A stretch of DNA of 56,341 nt from an uncultured Prevotella sp. (lineage in GTDB: Bacteria; Bacteroidota; Bacteroidia; Bacteroidales; Bacteroidaceae): NCBI GenBank assembly GCA_946188165.1, contig CAMHTW010000022.1, positions 1 through 56,341 of the forward strand. The letters run 5' to 3'. Shown one piece after another: positions 1 through 7,302 of the stretch (position 1 is its first letter; each line of letters starts with the position of its first letter). A program made the position numbers and the translations under genes. The notes beneath the pieces are model-generated. The model searched no databases. It saw only the letters and a list, made by a program, of their open reading frames with translations, and had not been told where the DNA came from.

Positions 1-180
1 TACGATTATGCCCGTAGCCATGAAATGACCCTATACAGCGATTCTGTCACATTCAGGCAGGTTAACTATTATGCTGGCATCCTTATGCGTCACGATCATC
101 CGTTGCACGATATGATTCTCTCATACTACCAGGACTTCTTGAAACATGTGCCACAATTGTATGCACCAAGAGAGAAATAA
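1..180 (+). CDS. 3' end of an unrecognised protein (partial)
   Basis: The first 60 codons of the window are open and end with TAA at 178-180. The fragment is rich in Tyr, His and Arg and ends ...HVPQLYAPREK. I recognise no family and the 5' part lies outside the window. A hairpin about 65 bp downstream faces the opposite strand, so no clear terminator for this gene is visible. Confidence 0.55.
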   Translation, partial: YDYARSHEMTLYSDSVTFRQVNYYAGILMRHDHPLHDMILSYYQDFLKHVPQLYAPREK

Positions 181-243
181 TTTCGTGTGACCTCACTCTT
201 TGCAGCCTCGCTGTTTGAGCAGAGACTTCGCGACCAAACCAAA

Positions 244-269
244 AAGGAGCGGCAATTGTGTCGCTCCTT
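244..269 (-). terminator. Rho-independent terminator of the coiled-coil gene
   Basis: An 8-bp perfect stem (AAGGAGCG / CGCTCCTT) encloses a 10-nt loop. On the minus strand it is followed by a T-rich run, so it terminates the leftward gene ending at 291. Confidence 0.75.
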
Positions 270-290
270 ACAAATTGTTCTTATCACACT

Positions 291-602
291 TTATCGTTTG
301 TCGGGAATGCCATAGTCTGGCCAGCGTTCCTGCGGATAGTAGCCCTTCAGGGTCTTTTTCGACTCGGCATAGGATGCTTTGACGAGGGGCATTAGGTCAT
401 TCATTTTCTTTACCTTAGGAGTCAACTCCTCACGCAGACGATCTACTTCGGCATTGGCTTCGGAGAGCATTGCCACAGTCTTCTCCATCTCATTAATCTC
501 GTTGTTCGAGACACCTCTTTCACCCATTTCTCTCACATGACGGCGCAGGCCCTCAATGAGGTTGCGCGACTTCTCAATTTGAATTTCTGTTGTCTTTGAC
601 AT
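291..602 (-). CDS. Small predicted coiled-coil protein, unknown function
   Basis: This 103-residue protein starts MSKTTEIQIEK. An upstream in-frame Met at 665 would add 21 residues, but it lies at or above the promoter box at 654-661, so the start at 602 is preferred. The protein is almost entirely charged helix, with heptad-like Leu/Met/Val spacing from about residue 10 to 80, and has no signal peptide or membrane segment. It has its own promoter and terminator, so it is a monocistronic unit. I do not recognise a named family; small coiled-coil proteins of this kind are often annotated only as hypothetical. Confidence 0.7.
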   Translation of the reverse strand: MSKTTEIQIEKSRNLIEGLRRHVREMGERGVSNNEINEMEKTVAMLSEANAEVDRLREELTPKVKKMNDLMPLVKASYAESKKTLKGYYPQERWPDYGIPDKR

Positions 603-653
603 AATGCTAAAAATGAAGTTGTTAATGATACTTTTGAAATATAATTCCAAGCA

Positions 654-661
654 CAAAATTA
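654..661 (-). promoter_or_regulatory. Promoter -7 box for the coiled-coil gene
   Basis: On the minus strand the box reads TAATTTTG, matching the Bacteroidota consensus TAnnTTTG. It lies about 50 bp upstream of the start at 602. Confidence 0.6.
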
Positions 662-750
662 ACAAAAAAAGTTGATTTCGCGAACGCTACAGAGCATCAC
701 TTTTTTGATTTTTTAAGATGAAAAACGTATTGTATTTAACGTTTTTTTTG

Positions 751-759
751 TACCTTTGC
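751..759 (+). promoter_or_regulatory. Promoter -7 box (TACCTTTGC) before the RecG-like fragment
   Basis: TACCTTTGC matches the Bacteroidota -7 consensus, with a TTG about 19 bp upstream as a candidate -33 element. It sits 39 bp before a GTG start, so the truncated gene downstream could still be transcribed. Confidence 0.65.
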
Positions 760-797
760 AGCCGTTTTTAGGATTTCGCAATTAATAAGATATATTC

Positions 798-1502
798 GTG
801 GATTATCCTGACTGGGCTACTCGTGAACTTCTGATGAATGCAATCTGCCATCGTGATTATACGAGTAATGGACCGATTCAGTTCTATCAGTATGATGACC
901 GCATTGAGATAATGAATCATGGTGGCTTGTATGGACGTGCCAATGAGGCAAATTTCCCCAAGGTGAATGATTATCGGAACATCGTAGTGGCAGAGGCTAT
1001 GAAGGTCTTGGGCTTCGTTAATCGTCACAGTCGTGGCGTGCTGAGGGTGCAGAAAGATTTGAAGGCTAATGAGAATGGTGAGGCTGTTTATGACTTCAGT
1101 TATCAAACGGCTGTTATGGTGACGGAGAGTAAATCACCTCGTGGAGAGAGGGCCATAAATGCGGCTATTGCTAATGGTCTTGTAATTGAGGGAGAAGAAA
1201 AACGGTCACAAAAAAGGTCAGATTTGACCATTTTTGATCAAAAACCGTCAAATATGACGGAAAATGATGAAGGAAAAGTTCAGAAACCGTCATTTTTGAC
1301 GGAAAATGAATTTCCTTCAATGATAGTAAAGAATGTTTATGAAGCCCTTAAGATAAATCGTAAAGCTAAATATTCATGGCTTCAGGATAACTTAGGCGTA
1401 AGCGAAAGCACTATTCTTAGGGCTATAAACGATCTTAAGGAACTCGGATATATAAATCCAGAACATTCGAAAATTAAAGGTGAGTGGCAGCTTTTGAAGT
1501 AA
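798..1502 (+). pseudogene. N-terminally truncated RecG/AlbA-type ATP-binding protein
   Basis: This 234-residue frame opens with GTG directly into the HATPase-like segment of the COG2865 family (RecG-like regulators with an AlbA_2 domain): YPDWATRELLMNAICHRDY, then a GGL loop and a C-terminal winged helix (about residues 175-234). Normal members are about 450-550 residues and begin with an AlbA_2 domain, which is absent here. The frame upstream is closed by TAA at 786-788. The linker between ATPase and winged helix is encoded by several short palindromes (1216-1302) and contains KPSNMTEN and KPSFLTEN. It may be a decayed gene or a short expressed form, since a promoter box sits just upstream. 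It ends about 260 bp before the tRNA-His 3'-end copy at 1762, a position like that of the second RecG-like remnant at 22277-22585. Confidence 0.6.
1216..1302. repeat. Four consecutive short palindromes in the linker of the RecG-like gene
   Basis: Four inverted repeats lie in 87 bp: 1216-1229 (GGTCA/TGACC), 1231-1244 (TTTTTGATCAAAAA), 1245-1260 (CCGTCA/TGACGG) and 1287-1302 (CCGTCA/TGACGG). They fall in the low-complexity linker before the winged-helix domain. Confidence 0.8.
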
Positions 1503-1586
1503 GTGCTCCTGCTTATGCAAACGACAACGGAGTGGACAAATTTACATCTATATGACAATTTCAACTTGTCAACGCTTAATAATATT

Positions 1587-1624
1587 CTTTTCCCTTAAGG
1601 CTGTTATGGACTTTAAGGGAAAAG
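1587..1624. terminator. Strong hairpin downstream of the RecG-like fragment
   Basis: A 12-bp near-perfect stem (CTTTTCCCTTAA / TTAAGGGAAAAG) has a loop of about 14 nt and is followed by AAGTTTTTA. It probably ends transcription of the truncated gene. Confidence 0.6.
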
Positions 1625-1682
1625 AAGTTTTTAAAGGAGAAAATATGGCAGAAATGGCGCAGAAATCGAAGGAGCTGTCTAG

Positions 1683-1704
1683 CAGTATCAAATCAGTATC
1701 AAAT
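1683..1704. repeat. 11-bp tandem direct repeat CAGTATCAAAT x2 (candidate arm sites of an older element)
   Basis: Two exact adjacent copies of CAGTATCAAAT end 58 bp before the tRNA-His 3'-end core at 1762. The right end of the resident element has the same layout (two 11-bp copies ending 64 bp before its core) but a different word. I read these as recombinase arm-binding sites of another element once integrated at the same tRNA. Confidence 0.6.
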
Positions 1705-1721
1705 TTGAGATGATGAAAAAG

Positions 1722-1757
1722 AAAAAGCCCTGTAAATCTTTAATCTACAGGACTTTT
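1722..1757 (-). terminator. Terminator hairpin adjoining the displaced tRNA-His 3' end
   Basis: A stem (AAAAG-CCTGTA / TACAGG-CTTTT, one mismatch) is followed on the minus strand by a T-rich run (CTTTTTCTTTTT). Reading leftward it would terminate tRNA-His before the insertion; a functional counterpart adjoins the intact tRNA at 22770. Confidence 0.65.
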
Positions 1758-1761
1758 CTGA

Positions 1762-1788
1762 AGGGTGCCCGGACGGACTCGAACCGTC
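1762..1788. repeat. att site: 27-bp copy of the tRNA-His 3' end (distal junction)
   Basis: These 27 bp (AGGGTGCCCGG... to ...GAACCGTC) are identical to 22770-22796, which form the 3' part of the intact tRNA-His gene. The homology stops at 1788/1789, where the rest of the tRNA is missing. This is the direct-repeat scar expected from site-specific integration into a tRNA gene, and the recombinase gene begins 184 bp further on. Two inverted repeats (1797-1815 and 1827-1843) follow and may bind accessory or recombinase protein. Confidence 0.85.
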
Positions 1789-1898
1789 ATTATGAATTTC
1801 TAAGATTTTTAGAAAACACACATAGAATACTGTATATCAGTATGTTATAAAGATTATTAAAAATTTGAGTGTTCAAAAGAATTCATAAAAACTTAAAA

Positions 1899-1920
1899 AT
1901 GTTCCATCAATGTTCCATCA
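1899..1920. repeat. Arm-site repeat ATGTTCCATCA x2, left end
   Basis: Two adjacent exact 11-bp copies lie between the att core and the recombinase gene. The same pair recurs at 22685-22706 at the other end, the pattern expected of arm-type binding sites for the recombinase. Confidence 0.7.
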
Positions 1921-1937
1921 ATTCAAAAACTTTTTTG

Positions 1938-1946
1938 TACCTTTGC
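1938..1946 (+). promoter_or_regulatory. Promoter -7 box of the integrase gene
   Basis: TACCTTTGC lies 26 bp upstream of the ATG at 1972 and just after the arm-site repeats, so recombinase binding there could repress its own transcription. Confidence 0.7.
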
Positions 1947-1971
1947 ACCCGATAATCAAAACAAGATTAAG

Positions 1972-3510
1972 ATGGCAAAAAAGTACTTTCTGAGAACTAA
2001 GGAAACAAAGGGACGTGCTAACCTATATATAGAGGTACGCAAGCGAACCCCAATGATACGAGTATTGGTGTGTACAAACATCCCTGTGGATATCCAGACT
2101 TGGATTCGAGTGAATAAGTCTGCTAAGATATGGGAAACTTTCCGCCAGACTAAAGACGGCAAGGAGTTGTCTGATAAACTGGACTTGATAGAAGCTTCTA
2201 TCAATGACGTTATTGCCAACGGCATTGACATCGATGATGTACATTATGATGTGGAGGACGGAAATTCAGCCCTTAACTCGATGCTGCTAAATGCTGCAGT
2301 AGAGAAGATTGTCATGAAGGAAGTCTATGATCGAAAGGAGCAAGAACGGAAAGAAAGGAAGGAGCGGAAGAATAGGGAAATGAAATCAATCGTCGGCTTT
2401 TACGAGTATTTCCTTGACGGTATCAAGAACAAAGACATTCTTCATCACAACGGTGAGCACTATGAACGCTCGTCTGTTGTGGTATGGGAATGCTTTGGCA
2501 AGTACATAAAAGCTTATACCCCGGCAGATATGACCTTTGATGAAATCACCAAACCTTTTGCTGACAAGTTCTATACTTTCCTTGAAAAGAAAGGAATGAT
2601 GCCCAAGACCATATCTAAATACGTTACTTGTTTTCGGAAACTTTGCAATCTGGCAGCAGAAGAGGGTATAAATGCTAATGCTGTTTCCCTTAAAGTCTGG
2701 AAAGAGAGGACTGTTAAGGCTAACGAGAAGAAAGCGGAACTCTATTTGACCGACGAAGAACTTGATGCATTGTATGAGATGCAACTGACTGGTAAAGATG
2801 ACGAAGTTCGAGACTTGTTCCTGCTTGGCAACTTCTCATGCCAGCGTTTTTCTGACTATGGATCCTATACTCGTGACAATTTCAAAACGACAGAACATGG
2901 TACTCCTATTATTAGCCTGTTCCAACAGAAAACAGGCACCTATGTTGAGGTTCCCATTCTTGATGACCGTATGTTTGAGATTTGTGACAAATACAATTAT
3001 CACTTCCCAACAGTTGATAAACGCACTATGAACCATCATCTGAAGCAGATTTTGAAAAAACTCTCCGAAAGCGTTCCTTCACTGGCAGAGAAATATGTAA
3101 CCCAGATTGACATGCGTCAGAAGCAGAGTGAAGACAATTTCGTGAAATGGGGCAAGAAGGTGGAAAAAGGTATGAAATTGAATGATAGCGAACGCAGCCA
3201 GTATGGTAAGTTGAAGAAGTATGCCCAGGAACACAACGGCTCTCCTTTGTTCGAGCGTAACAGTCATTGTGAAGTCATCATGCCGAAGTACGACTTGATA
3301 TCAACCCACACAGCCCGTCGTAGTGGTATCACCAATCTATACAAGCAAGGAATCTTCAATACCCGTGAAATGATGGCCATGAGCGGACACCAAAGCGAAA
3401 AGGTGTTTGAGAACTATATCAAGGTTGGCGTTAGCGAGCAGGCAGACCGCATAGCAGAGAAAGTTCGTATGGCGAGAGAGAAAAAGTTGAAAAAGAGTAA
3501 AGAGGCATGA
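1972..3510 (+). CDS. Tyrosine recombinase (integrase) of the tRNA-His element
   Basis: This 512-residue site-specific recombinase would insert and excise the element at tRNA-His. It has an N-terminal arm-binding region, a charged helix (about 120-145), a SAM-like core-binding domain (about 145-260) and a C-terminal catalytic domain. Catalytic residues that I can see are Arg in CQRFSDY (about 291), His and Arg in HTARRSG (about 446-449), His in SGHQ (about 473) and the nucleophile Tyr in FENYIKV (about 482). It is longer than minimal phage integrases, like other Bacteroidota conjugative or mobilizable element integrases. The start is supported by the promoter box 26 bp upstream. It lies 184 bp from the att core and is followed at 18 bp by an unknown membrane protein, probably co-transcribed. 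Confidence 0.92.
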   Translation: MAKKYFLRTKETKGRANLYIEVRKRTPMIRVLVCTNIPVDIQTWIRVNKSAKIWETFRQTKDGKELSDKLDLIEASINDVIANGIDIDDVHYDVEDGNSALNSMLLNAAVEKIVMKEVYDRKEQERKERKERKNREMKSIVGFYEYFLDGIKNKDILHHNGEHYERSSVVVWECFGKYIKAYTPADMTFDEITKPFADKFYTFLEKKGMMPKTISKYVTCFRKLCNLAAEEGINANAVSLKVWKERTVKANEKKAELYLTDEELDALYEMQLTGKDDEVRDLFLLGNFSCQRFSDYGSYTRDNFKTTEHGTPIISLFQQKTGTYVEVPILDDRMFEICDKYNYHFPTVDKRTMNHHLKQILKKLSESVPSLAEKYVTQIDMRQKQSEDNFVKWGKKVEKGMKLNDSERSQYGKLKKYAQEHNGSPLFERNSHCEVIMPKYDLISTHTARRSGITNLYKQGIFNTREMMAMSGHQSEKVFENYIKVGVSEQADRIAEKVRMAREKKLKKSKEA

Positions 3511-3528
3511 TACAAAAGGATTGACAAG

Positions 3529-4716
3529 ATGAATACCAAGATAAAGCTCTCTATACGAGAGAAGATAAGTGCCTGGCATGTCCAGAATACCAACACCTAC
3601 AAGAAATTTATCAGGAACTTTGAGAAAACGTCAAGCTCCAATATGGATTTTTTCAGGAAACTCGTGCTGGTGGTATCAGAAAATATTCCTGAAGAGATTG
3701 AGGAGCTATGGCAATGTCTTACAAATAGAGACGAAGATGCTTCTTGCAGCATTTTTGAAACTTATGGCGACATGCTTGACAGATGTGCCAATGAGAATCA
3801 TTGTTTTAGTGTGGACATTGCTTCAGGAGGGGTGAGAGAATATGAGGACGTTGAAAATCTGCAGTTGCAAAAAGGGGAAATTCTCTTCTCTAAGCAGATT
3901 TCAGATTCCGTTTTTAAGAAGATGCCTCGGAAAATCAAATCTCTATTTGGCTTAGATGATACTAATACTGAATCTGAAGACGTGATAATGGGGGCATTCG
4001 TCATACTGGCAGCTGCACTAATAGCCGTTCCGAAGTTCTTACAGAACTTGGTTTCCAAACAAAAGCAACACTATCAGCTTGCATATGCACTTAGCTATTT
4101 TCTGATTTTCGACCATGGACTAATGAAGGTGCAGAAAAAACTCTCGACATTGATGATTACTCAGAATTGGGATCTCCAAAGTCAGATGATGAGCGACTTG
4201 CTTTCAAGGGACTTGGTGAACATCAGTGTTTCTCATGGCTATGATACAAAAGCTGACTGGGTAGCACAAAGTAAGGAAGAAGACGAAGAAACAGCAGAAT
4301 CTATCAATGCAACTTTAGCAAAGGTGAAAGGTTCAGGAGGCAGACGGGCTGATTTCGGATCAATTGAAGACATGTGTATGGGGGATAAAAAACAGTTGAT
4401 GCAACTCATTCAACAATATCTCGATGAAGAGAAGGGAACCGTTTCCCTTGCCTATCTGTTCTATGTTCTGAAAGAAACTGACCATATATCTGTTCGTGAC
4501 TACAAGGCTTTTCACCGTGCAATCACATTGGCTTTTCCAGATAAAAATATTAAGGGTGTGACAAAGCCACAGGCAAGATATTCTGAAGTTCTGGAAATAG
4601 CCAACACTCTTCTTGCAGATGACTATCTGAAATATAGAGATTACAATTGTACCAAATGGAAGATTGCTCATAAGGTGATCAACAGGTGGTTGTCAATATT
4701 TAATTCAGTAAACTGA
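3529..4716 (+). CDS. Unknown protein with one membrane segment, next to the integrase
   Basis: This 395-residue protein begins MNTKIKLSIREKISAWHVQN. It is mostly helical and charged, with one clear hydrophobic stretch at about residues 153-172 (GAFVILAAALIAVPKFL), a central Ser/Gly-rich part, and a C-terminal basic segment (KWKIAHKVINRW). The layout suggests a soluble N-terminal domain, a single membrane anchor and a C-terminal helical domain. It starts 18 bp after the integrase stop, so it probably shares that transcript, and a terminator follows at 4744. Genes of unknown function in this position are common in Bacteroidota elements; a DUF6043-type assignment is possible but I cannot verify it. 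Confidence 0.75.
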   Translation: MNTKIKLSIREKISAWHVQNTNTYKKFIRNFEKTSSSNMDFFRKLVLVVSENIPEEIEELWQCLTNRDEDASCSIFETYGDMLDRCANENHCFSVDIASGGVREYEDVENLQLQKGEILFSKQISDSVFKKMPRKIKSLFGLDDTNTESEDVIMGAFVILAAALIAVPKFLQNLVSKQKQHYQLAYALSYFLIFDHGLMKVQKKLSTLMITQNWDLQSQMMSDLLSRDLVNISVSHGYDTKADWVAQSKEEDEETAESINATLAKVKGSGGRRADFGSIEDMCMGDKKQLMQLIQQYLDEEKGTVSLAYLFYVLKETDHISVRDYKAFHRAITLAFPDKNIKGVTKPQARYSEVLEIANTLLADDYLKYRDYNCTKWKIAHKVINRWLSIFNSVN

Positions 4717-4743
4717 CGTAATAGTTAAAGTCCTATTATATAA

Positions 4744-4785
4744 GGGGATAAGAGGCTCATCAGTAGTCATCTTATCCTTTTTTCT
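4744..4785 (+). terminator. Terminator of the integrase operon
   Basis: The stem GGATAAG / CTTATCC with an 18-nt loop is followed by a run of six T, downstream of the unknown membrane protein. Confidence 0.75.
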
Positions 4786-4859
4786 TGTTAACAAATCCAA
4801 AGAAAGGGTTTGTTTAATTGCGTTTTTAATATACACCCTACCATAGAAATTCAAATGGC

Positions 4860-4868
4860 TAATTTTGC
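4860..4868 (+). promoter_or_regulatory. Promoter -7 box of the replication/mobilization genes
   Basis: TAATTTTGC matches the -7 consensus about 92 bp before the ATG at 4961. No good -33 box is visible, so it may need an activator. Confidence 0.5.
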
Positions 4869-4960
4869 AGCGCATTTAGGTTCGAACGGATGCACTGCGA
4901 CTAATTAACGTCACTTGGCTGAAACCATATGACTATGTTGAATATAAATTTTGAACAGAT

Positions 4961-5422
4961 ATGATTAGAAAAGGTGTATTACCACAACAATCCGTTTCTC
5001 CTTCTGTCTATGAGGCAGTAGGGAAGTTACTTCTTAGCAACGCTGTTGCCGGAAGTCCATTGAAACCCGTTGTCGGGTTGAATGATAAAGTAACTTGTTC
5101 TGATGATGACCCAGAATATGTTGCTCTCTTGAATAAGCCATTATGGCAGTTCACGGGTAAGGATCATGCTTATATGATGAAGCATGTCCTGATGGAAAGT
5201 CTCTCGGTTGAGAGTACGGAGCCATCCTCTCAGAAGAGATACGTTCAAGGCTATCAAGGTATCGCTTCACTTTTCGGTTGTAGCAAATCCACAGCCCAGC
5301 GTATCAAGAAGAGTGGTATCATTGATGAAGCCATCACTCAGGTGAATCGTAAGATTCTCGTCGATGCCGATCTGGCTCTGCAACTGGTCAAAGAAAGTGG
5401 ATGTAAAATGAATGAGCCATGA
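4961..5422 (+). CDS. DUF3853-like helix-turn-helix protein
   Basis: This 153-residue protein has a C-terminal DNA-binding segment of the DUF3853/MerR-like type: KRYVQGYQGIASLFGCSKSTAQRIKKSG (split by a turn at GC), then IDEAITQVNRKILVDADLAL. In this family the part resembles excisionase or Cox-like winged helices that recognise element DNA. The N-terminal 60 residues are not conserved in any way I recognise. It overlaps the next gene by 4 nt (ATGA at 5419-5422), so the two are translationally coupled. It may control replication or excision of the element. Confidence 0.75.
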   Translation: MIRKGVLPQQSVSPSVYEAVGKLLLSNAVAGSPLKPVVGLNDKVTCSDDDPEYVALLNKPLWQFTGKDHAYMMKHVLMESLSVESTEPSSQKRYVQGYQGIASLFGCSKSTAQRIKKSGIIDEAITQVNRKILVDADLALQLVKESGCKMNEP

Positions 5423-6207
5423 GTATCTACGATTACCTTATCTATTTCTGGCTGAAGAACGAGTACGACCAGTGTTCGTTGAGTGAGATTGCTCTATACT
5501 TCTGCCTATTGCATGAGGCCAACCGTCAGCACTGGACATCACCTTTCAAGGCAAGTACCCAGATGCTGATGGCGCGGCTTGGCACCAGTAAACCGAACAT
5601 TATGAAGGCTCGCGAAAGCCTGATGCGACGAGGACTTATCTCCTATGTTAAAGGTGACGGTAAGGGTAAGCCTGCCTTATACACATTCCTCCTCAGTTCG
5701 GAAGAGGATGACGGGCAACCACAAGAGTTGACTCAGCCGTTGACTCAGATGATTACTCCCGTGATGACCCAGCAAGTGACTCAGGTATTGCCCCCAGCGT
5801 TGCCCCTTCCTAATATTAAAGAAGAAGATTCAAGAAATGCTGTGAGGAAAGAAAAATCTTCTACTCCTTCTCCCTCTCAGGCTAATAAGGAATTGACTCT
5901 TGATGAATTGCAGGGAAAGTTACTTGCTGATACGGAATGGATGAACGGTCTTTCAAAGCGTCTGACTGCTGTTGGATTCAATCTTAGTGGTGACAACCTT
6001 AAGGGAAAGATAAACGAGTTCTTCGATGACCTCCGTTCAAGGAAGATTACTCATAAGGAAGAGAATGACTGCCGTAACTATGTGTTTAACTGGATTAAGT
6101 ATCACAATAAGAATAACAATTATGGACAAGAAAGAAAGTGCGAAAGCAAAGCTGGCCCAACTCAAATCTCAGATAATAGGCCAGAGGACTACAAGGGAGC
6201 CTGTTAG
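5419..6207 (+). CDS. Replication protein with N-terminal winged helix
   Basis: This 262-residue protein has an N-terminal helix-turn-helix region (about 1-95; SEIALYFCLLHEANRQHW, then TSKPNIMKARESLMRRGLI), a Pro/Gln/Thr-rich linker (about 100-155) with repeated QPLTQM/QQVTQV motifs, and a C-terminal helical part (about 160-262). Proteins with this architecture stand before DnaC-like loaders in Bacteroidota mobilizable elements and plasmids, and probably bind the origin. It begins in the stop of the DUF3853-like gene, and its last 86 bp overlap the following ATPase gene in another frame. The replication role is an inference from layout. Confidence 0.65.
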   Translation: MSIYDYLIYFWLKNEYDQCSLSEIALYFCLLHEANRQHWTSPFKASTQMLMARLGTSKPNIMKARESLMRRGLISYVKGDGKGKPALYTFLLSSEEDDGQPQELTQPLTQMITPVMTQQVTQVLPPALPLPNIKEEDSRNAVRKEKSSTPSPSQANKELTLDELQGKLLADTEWMNGLSKRLTAVGFNLSGDNLKGKINEFFDDLRSRKITHKEENDCRNYVFNWIKYHNKNNNYGQERKCESKAGPTQISDNRPEDYKGAC

Positions 6208-6829
6208 ACTGCCCATGTCAACTAATGAAGCCATCGGGTGGATTGAGGCTGCTGTTCAGGCGGAGGTAGAACTTCGAAGGAGAACATTTCAAGATGTAAC
6301 AGAGCTTCATGAACATATCAAGAAGATTGCAGAGTTATTCACCAGTCCGACTTATAAGTTCGGTATCATGTTGTGCGGTGGGGTAGGAAACGGCAAGAGC
6401 ACTATGATGAAGGCTCTCCAGAGTCTGCTTATTCAACTTGATATTAGAATCACGCACAACACCTCATTTGAGACACTTGGAATGAAGATTATCAGTGCTA
6501 AGGAACTCGGTCGCCAGATTCGTGTTGACCCTAAAAATTCTTTACGCTATCAAGAACTTACCATGCTTGGCATAGATGATCTTGGAGAAGAAGAGGCAAC
6601 GATGATGGACTACGGAAATCGTGTTACCCCAGTCATAGATCTGCTGTCTTATCGCTATGACCAGATGCTGTTTACGATGGTGACGACCAACCTCACACCG
6701 AAGCAGATTCGTAGTACGTATGGCGACCGGATTGCAGACCGCTTCAATGAAATGATGCTCATCATCCCCTATGAGACCCCATCATTCCGTACTCCACAAC
6801 AGTCAACGGATAATGCTGTAAAACAATAA
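6122..6829 (+). CDS. DnaC/IstB-like AAA+ ATPase (helicase loader)
   Basis: This 235-residue ATPase has Walker A GGVGNGKST (about residue 85), Walker B LGIDDLGEE (about 149), sensor-1 TTN (about 190) and a box VII GDRIADRFNEM with the Arg finger. Loaders of this type place replicative helicase on single-stranded DNA at the origin. I chose the ATG at 6122 (MDKKESAKAK) because upstream in-frame Mets at 6026 and later give an odd hydrophobic leader inside the preceding gene. It overlaps the preceding replication gene by 86 bp, which suggests tight coupling. Confidence 0.82.
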   Translation: MDKKESAKAKLAQLKSQIIGQRTTREPVRLPMSTNEAIGWIEAAVQAEVELRRRTFQDVTELHEHIKKIAELFTSPTYKFGIMLCGGVGNGKSTMMKALQSLLIQLDIRITHNTSFETLGMKIISAKELGRQIRVDPKNSLRYQELTMLGIDDLGEEEATMMDYGNRVTPVIDLLSYRYDQMLFTMVTTNLTPKQIRSTYGDRIADRFNEMMLIIPYETPSFRTPQQSTDNAVKQ

Positions 6830-6879
6830 TACTGTATTTATGCATTACATCAATGCTACATTATGGTACTGGACGTTAT

Positions 6880-7216
6880 GGGGGCTATGCTGCCCCCTAT
6901 ACCCCCTTCCGACGCAACAGAGTTGCGATAGCCTATCGCTATGCGAACTTTCTACCAGCATCCCATCGGAACAGCCGTTCTGCGCCTTACACGTCGCGCA
7001 GCCCGACAGATTCCAACGGAATACTGGTAGCACACTAAGGGTTATGTCAACCCTTATGTGTGCCAGAGTGACCTCTCTGGACTCCGCACAGGCTCTGCCT
7101 ATGTACCGCGAGGGGAGCGACCTCTCCCCTCCGAACCCTACCGCTGGAGTGACCCTCCCCAGACCCCCACTTAGGACTTTCTGCCCTAAGAACCCGACCA
7201 AGGAGAAACGCTCTCC
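6880..7216. other. Dense stem-loop region before the relaxase (candidate oriT)
   Basis: The gap of about 470 bp between the loader and the relaxase holds at least eight separate inverted repeats: 6880-6897, 6913-6927, 7010-7022, 7030-7063, 7063-7080, 7110-7131, 7170-7190 and 7202-7216. The strongest (7030-7063) has a 14-bp stem (GCACAC plus TAAGGGTT) with one bulged T and a 5-nt loop. Three stretches read GTGACCTCTC, GCGACCTCTC or GTGACCCTCC. Position directly upstream of a MobV gene fits an origin of transfer; an origin of replication is the alternative. The open frame across it is judged non-coding. Confidence 0.55.
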
Positions 7217-7302
7217 CTGGACTCTCTCACTGGAAGAAATGCGTCAACGCATCTTCTGTATTTCATAAATTCTATCTTTTATAATTTCTAATTTTCTACA
7301 AT

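Noticed and set aside
6840..7268. Open frames on both strands (118-142 codons) between the DnaC-like and MobV genes
   Set aside because: The translations are rich in Pro, Ser, Cys and Arg without family features, the region is packed with inverted repeats, and frames are open on both strands; it is better read as a non-coding oriT-type region.
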